From positions 1 through 9,036 of the forward strand of contig NZ_JAEQMG010000172.1 in the NCBI RefSeq assembly GCF_016680995.1: DNA of 9,036 nucleotides. Direction: 5' to 3'. Made by a program: the position numbers and the translations under genes. Origin of the DNA: Ruminococcus difficilis. GTDB lineage: Bacteria; Bacillota_A; Clostridia; Oscillospirales; Acutalibacteraceae. The notes beneath the pieces were generated by a model. The model was given only the letters and a program-made list of their open reading frames with translations. It ran no database searches and was not told the DNA's origin. This document shows positions 6,236-9,036 of the stretch, piece after piece (positions within the stretch are counted from its first letter, which is position 1; each line of letters opens with the position of its first letter).

Positions 6236-7156
6236 ATGAATCTTAAAGGAAAAAAGGGCGTGGATATCTCCTCGCTCAACGGAAACGTCAGTATCGAAAA
6301 AATCAAGGATGCGGGCTACGACTTCGTGATGATACGCTGCGGCTACGGCTCAGACCTCGCTGTCCAGGACGACAGTCAGTTTGAGAACAACGTGCGCAAG
6401 TGCGAGGCGGCGGGCGTGCCGTGGGGTGCGTATCTCTACTCCTACGCGGTCAACACCGACGACGCGAAGAGCGAGGCGAGGCACGTTATCCGCCTGCTCA
6501 AAAACAAGAAGCCCACACTTCCCGTTGCCTTCGATATGGAGGACGCCGACGGCTACAAGGCGCGCAACGGAAACCCAAGCAATGCTACGCTCGTCGCGAT
6601 ATGCAAGACCTTCCTCAGCGAGATAAAGAAGGCGGGCTACTACCCGATGCTCTACTCCGCGCTGAGCTGGCTCAACGGCAAGCTCAACGACCCGAGCCTG
6701 CTCGACAACTACGACATCTGGGTGGCTCAGTGGAACTCCACCTGCGACTACCGCGGCAGCTACGGAATGTGGCAGTACGGCGGCGAGGTCAACTATCTCG
6801 AGTCGAATTCTATCCCCGGCGTCGGCACGGTCGACAAGGACAAATGCTACAAGGATTACCCGACTATCATCAAAGAGGGCGGCTGGAACAACTGGCAGCC
6901 GTCAGAGCCTGTGCTCGACACAAACGGCTTTGAGAAGGGTGACAGAACCTACGGCGTTATGGCGCTCAAGGAGATGCTCCTCACCGCGAAGAAGCAGGGC
7001 ATCATCACTCAGGGTATGGACGAGAACAACATCTTCGGCGACGGCACCGAGATCGCCGTCAATCAGGTGCTCAAAAAGGGCGGCTACGCTCAGAACGGCA
7101 TCGCGGGCTACGGCTTTATGAAGTATCTCGGCGGCTTGATGAGAAAGAAGCTTTAG
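6236..7156 (+). CDS. GH25 lysozyme (N-acetylmuramidase) with peptidoglycan-binding-like domain
   Basis: GH25 enzymes cut the beta-1,4 bond between N-acetylmuramic acid and N-acetylglucosamine in peptidoglycan. The 306-residue protein opens with KGVDISSLNG (catalytic-site D10), has the active-site strand FDMED (D100, E102), then DIWVAQW (160-166) and MWQYGG (178-183), the usual order of GH25 motifs. After a Trp/Pro linker, residues of about 225-306 look like a PG_binding_1 domain (MALKEML...IFGDGTEIAVNQVLK). No signal peptide is visible: the catalytic domain begins at residue 8 right after a strong AGGGAGG ribosome binding site. It is therefore either released by lysis or a holin, or exported by a non-classical route. 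No phage gene is nearby, so it may be a domesticated endolysin, which is inference. A longer frame would begin inside the previous gene and lacks support. Confidence 0.92.
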   Translation: MNLKGKKGVDISSLNGNVSIEKIKDAGYDFVMIRCGYGSDLAVQDDSQFENNVRKCEAAGVPWGAYLYSYAVNTDDAKSEARHVIRLLKNKKPTLPVAFDMEDADGYKARNGNPSNATLVAICKTFLSEIKKAGYYPMLYSALSWLNGKLNDPSLLDNYDIWVAQWNSTCDYRGSYGMWQYGGEVNYLESNSIPGVGTVDKDKCYKDYPTIIKEGGWNNWQPSEPVLDTNGFEKGDRTYGVMALKEMLLTAKKQGIITQGMDENNIFGDGTEIAVNQVLKKGGYAQNGIAGYGFMKYLGGLMRKKL

Positions 7157-7185
7157 TTGAAAAATCCCTCTCCGTGTTGTATAAT
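7157..7185 (+). promoter_or_regulatory. near-consensus promoter of the flavoprotein gene
   Basis: TTGAAA (7157-7162) and a perfect TATAAT (7180-7185) are separated by 17 bases. The -35 box begins on the base after the lysozyme stop codon. The predicted transcription start (about 7190-7194) falls at or inside the GAGGG ribosome binding site, giving a leader of only about 8-12 bases. Confidence 0.85.
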
Positions 7186-7194
7186 CGGAGAGGG
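7166..7194 (+). promoter_or_regulatory. 9-bp inverted repeat overlapping promoter and ribosome binding site
   Basis: CCCTCTCCG (7166-7174) and CGGAGAGGG (7186-7194) are perfect inverted copies 11 bases apart, flanking the TATAAT box. No T-run follows, so it is not a terminator. A protein bound here would cover the promoter. In RNA from upstream, the hairpin would bury the GAGGG ribosome binding site. The CTCTCCG/CGGAGAG core matches the palindrome before the lysozyme gene. Confidence 0.6.
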
Positions 7195-7201
7195 TGATAC
7201 T

Positions 7202-7675
7202 ATGGAATTCAGAAAAATGAGACGCTTTAAGCAGCAGCTCAGCGAGGAAAGCTGCGTTGAGATTTTGAAAAACGAACCTCGCGGAGTTATGGCGGTCGCG
7301 GGTGAGAACGGCTATCCCTACGCTTTTCCGATAGACTTTGTGTACGACGGCGGCAGGCTGTATTTTCACTGCGCAAAGGAAGGTCATAAGCTCGACGCGT
7401 TAAAGAACTGCGACAAGGTGAGCTTCTGTGTGATGAACGAGGGCTTTCGCAAAGAAGGCGAATGGGCGCTCAATATCAGCAGCGTGGTTGTGTTCGGCAG
7501 AGCAAAAATCATGACCGACAGCGGCAGGATTCTTGAGAAGCTGAGACTGCTCGGCAACAAGTATTATCCATCTGACGGGGACGTTGAGCGCGAAATCGGG
7601 CGAACTCTCAGCCGCGTATGTATGCTCGAGCTTGAAATCGACCACATGACGGGCAAGCTCGTCAATGAAAGTTAA
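7202..7675 (+). CDS. pyridoxamine 5'-phosphate oxidase-family flavoprotein, NimA-like
   Basis: This is a 157-residue cytoplasmic protein with the split-barrel flavin-binding fold. It opens MEFRKMRRFKQQL, followed by the strand-loop region typical of the NimA branch: GYPYAFPIDFVYDGGRLYFH with AKEGHKLDAL after it (about 37-67), where H56, G61 and K63 lie in the expected FMN-phosphate region. The C-terminus HMTGKL also resembles this group. Some family members reduce 5-nitroimidazole drugs, but most have no known substrate, so a resistance role should not be assumed. I chose the ATG that follows GAGGG by seven bases; the in-frame TTG at 7157 is the promoter -35 box. It is downstream of the lysozyme gene but has its own promoter, and a strong terminator follows. 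Confidence 0.87.
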   Translation: MEFRKMRRFKQQLSEESCVEILKNEPRGVMAVAGENGYPYAFPIDFVYDGGRLYFHCAKEGHKLDALKNCDKVSFCVMNEGFRKEGEWALNISSVVVFGRAKIMTDSGRILEKLRLLGNKYYPSDGDVEREIGRTLSRVCMLELEIDHMTGKLVNES

Positions 7676-7688
7676 TATTGATATAAAA

Positions 7689-7716
7689 AAGTCCGCACGT
7701 TTTTTCGTGCGGACTT
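7689..7716 (-). terminator. shared terminator between the flavoprotein gene and hydF
   Basis: AAGTCCGCACG (7689-7699) pairs perfectly with CGTGCGGACTT (7706-7716) around a T6 loop, an 11-bp stem. The minus-strand side continues into more Ts (TTTTTTATAT counting the stem end), giving a canonical terminator for hydF. The plus-strand side continues CGCTTTTTA, so it should also stop the flavoprotein transcript. Confidence 0.92.
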
Positions 7717-7722
7717 CGCTTT

Positions 7723-8913
7723 TTATACCAGCTTCTGCAGATCGGGGAAAACGCTCAGGGTGCGCTTTAGTATGCCGTTGAGGTAGGCGATGGCGGTGCC
7801 GTAGTTTGTGAACGGAACGCCGCTGTCCTCGGCGGATTTGCGGCGGTAGGTCATCTCGCGCTCGTTGAGCATGCAGCCGCCGCAGTGGATAATCAGCTTG
7901 AACGGCGAGAGATCGTCAGGATAACCCTTGCCTGAGGTGGTTTCTATATTAATATCCTTTCCTGTGTGGGCTTTGAGCCACCGCGGCAGCTTTACGGTGC
8001 CGATATCGTCGCACTGGCGGTGGTGGGTGCAGCCCTCAGAGATGAGAACCGTGTCGCCGTCGCGCAGGTTCTCGATCGCCGCAGCGCCCTTGACTGCGGT
8101 CTCGAGAAATCCCTTGTACCTCGCCATCAGTATCGAGAACGAGGTCAGCGGCACGTCGTCGGGAACGATGTCTTTGACCTTGCCGAAAACCTGACTGTCG
8201 GTAATGACGAGCGCGGGCTTTTTGCCGAGAGCGGAAAGTGTTTCGGCAAGCTCCGAGTCGCGCGCTACTACCGCCGCCGCGCCCGAATCGAGCAGGTCGC
8301 GGATAGTCTGCTGCTGCGGCAGAATCAGCCTGCCCTTGGGAGCCGCCTTGTCAATCGGAACGACGAGGACGGCAAGCTCTCCTGCGCCGACTAAATCAGC
8401 GCAGATTTTGCGGTCACTCTGAGCGACGGTCAGCCTTGCCATGCGCTCCTTGAGCTCGTTTATATTTGTTCGGTTGACCGCGCTGACGGCGAGACCGTCC
8501 TCGTAATCGCGCATGCCCGACTCGTCGCACTTGTTGTAGGCTACGATGTAGGGGATATCCTTTTGCCTGAAAATACCGATAAGCTCCTCGTCCGCGGCGG
8601 TCTTGCCGACGGTGCCGTCGACTACGAGAACGGCGATGTCGGTGCGGTTGAGCACCTGCTTTGTGCGCTTTACTCGCTGTTCGCCGAGGCTGCCCTCGTC
8701 GTCAAAGCCCGGGGTGTCGATGATCATTACAGGCCCGAGAGGAAGCAGCTCCATCGCCTTCTGGACGGGGTCGGTGGTGGTGCCCTTTACGTCGGACACG
8801 ACCGAGATCTGCTGGTTTGTGACGGCGTTCACGACGCTCGATTTTCCCGCGTTGCGCCGTCCGAAAAATCCGATATGCACCCTCTCGCCCGAGGGTGTAC
8901 TGTTAAGGCTCAT
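7723..8913 (-). CDS. hydF: [FeFe]-hydrogenase H-cluster maturation GTPase HydF
   Basis: HydF is the scaffold on which the diiron subcluster of the [FeFe]-hydrogenase H-cluster is assembled before transfer to the apo-enzyme; HydE and HydG supply parts. The 396-residue protein has an N-terminal GTPase domain with P-loop GRRNAGKS (18-25), switch threonines in VKGTTTDP, DTPG (66-69), NKCD (127-130) and SAV (144-146). A middle dimerisation domain follows. The C-terminal cluster-binding domain has C295-T-H297 and, 45 residues later, H343-C-G-G-C347, the three-cysteine set of the HydF [4Fe-4S] site. All motifs are intact and the length is normal. The ATG follows AGGAG by six bases and lies 16 bases after the hydG stop, so the two form an operon. 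Its presence implies an [FeFe]-hydrogenase elsewhere in the genome. Confidence 0.97.
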   Translation of the reverse strand: MSLNSTPSGERVHIGFFGRRNAGKSSVVNAVTNQQISVVSDVKGTTTDPVQKAMELLPLGPVMIIDTPGFDDEGSLGEQRVKRTKQVLNRTDIAVLVVDGTVGKTAADEELIGIFRQKDIPYIVAYNKCDESGMRDYEDGLAVSAVNRTNINELKERMARLTVAQSDRKICADLVGAGELAVLVVPIDKAAPKGRLILPQQQTIRDLLDSGAAAVVARDSELAETLSALGKKPALVITDSQVFGKVKDIVPDDVPLTSFSILMARYKGFLETAVKGAAAIENLRDGDTVLISEGCTHHRQCDDIGTVKLPRWLKAHTGKDINIETTSGKGYPDDLSPFKLIIHCGGCMLNEREMTYRRKSAEDSGVPFTNYGTAIAYLNGILKRTLSVFPDLQKLV

Positions 8914-8929
8914 ATGCTTCTCCTGTGTA

Positions 8930-9036
8930 TCAGAAACGGAAATCGCGCTTGTTGTTGTTCTTGATATCCTCGATGTGCTCGGCGGCGATTTTTCTGACCT
9001 TCTCCTTCGGGATATTGAGCAGCTCCTTCTCGATCA
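8930..9036 (-). CDS. hydG: C-terminal end of HydG, radical SAM tyrosine lyase (partial)
   Basis: Only the last 34 codons are inside the window. They read IEKELLNIPKEKVRK and end in RDFRF before a TGA. HydG proteins typically end in a helical tail containing an IPxEK(V/A)R segment and finish with a short (E/K)RD-aromatic tail, which this matches. HydG cleaves tyrosine to make the CO and cyanide ligands of the H-cluster. Its place directly upstream of hydF strongly supports the call. The radical SAM core lies outside the window and cannot be checked. Confidence 0.85.
   Translation of the reverse strand, partial: IEKELLNIPKEKVRKIAAEHIEDIKNNNKRDFRF

Noticed and set aside
7400..8964. Long open frames opposite the flavoprotein gene and hydF
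   Set aside because: They are antisense shadows of GC-rich coding sequence with no homology or ribosome binding sites, while the main-frame products carry complete family motifs.

Overview
The window looks like chromosomal DNA of an anaerobic, gut- or rumen-type clostridium (Ruminococcus / Eubacterium siraeum-like Oscillospirales). The reasons are a cellulosomal dockerin fused to a serpin, an [FeFe]-hydrogenase maturation locus (hydG-hydF), a CUT1 sugar ABC transporter with a DUF624/YesL-like partner, Gram-positive ribosome binding sites, and A/T-rich intergenic DNA around moderately GC-rich genes. The species assignment is inference. I see no phage, transposon, CRISPR array, tRNA or rRNA.

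Layout. (1) 1-1652, plus strand: a secreted dockerin-serpin protease inhibitor whose reading frame breaks once near 1246-1271; restoring one base gives a 502-residue protein. (2) 1713-4962, minus strand: a sugar uptake operon of binding lipoprotein, MalF-type permease and MalG-type permease, with a hairpin terminator between the lipoprotein and the permeases and a structured 5' leader behind a strong promoter. No ATPase gene is present. (3) 5256-6077, plus strand, divergent from the operon: a membrane protein resembling DUF624/YesL. (4) 6236-7156: a GH25 lysozyme with a C-terminal peptidoglycan-binding-like domain and no signal peptide. (5) 7202-7675: a small flavin-binding protein of the pyridoxamine 5'-phosphate oxidase/NimA type, read from a near-consensus promoter starting immediately after the lysozyme stop codon. 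(6) 7723-9036, minus strand: hydF, preceded by the last 34 codons of hydG.

The serpin and sugar operon converge on one hairpin terminator, and the flavoprotein and hydF converge on another. The sugar operon and the DUF624-like gene diverge from a 293-base AT-rich spacer holding two good promoters and a 12-base palindrome. Together the genes suggest a fermentative polysaccharide degrader that attaches a protease inhibitor to a scaffold or surface, imports oligosaccharides and disposes of electrons as H2.

The most unusual signals are the dockerin-serpin with its frameshift, and a 7-base half-site (CGGAGAG/CTCTCCG) that occurs as inverted repeats at the control regions of both the lysozyme and the flavoprotein genes. 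The second of these repeats could hide the ribosome binding site in read-through transcripts only.
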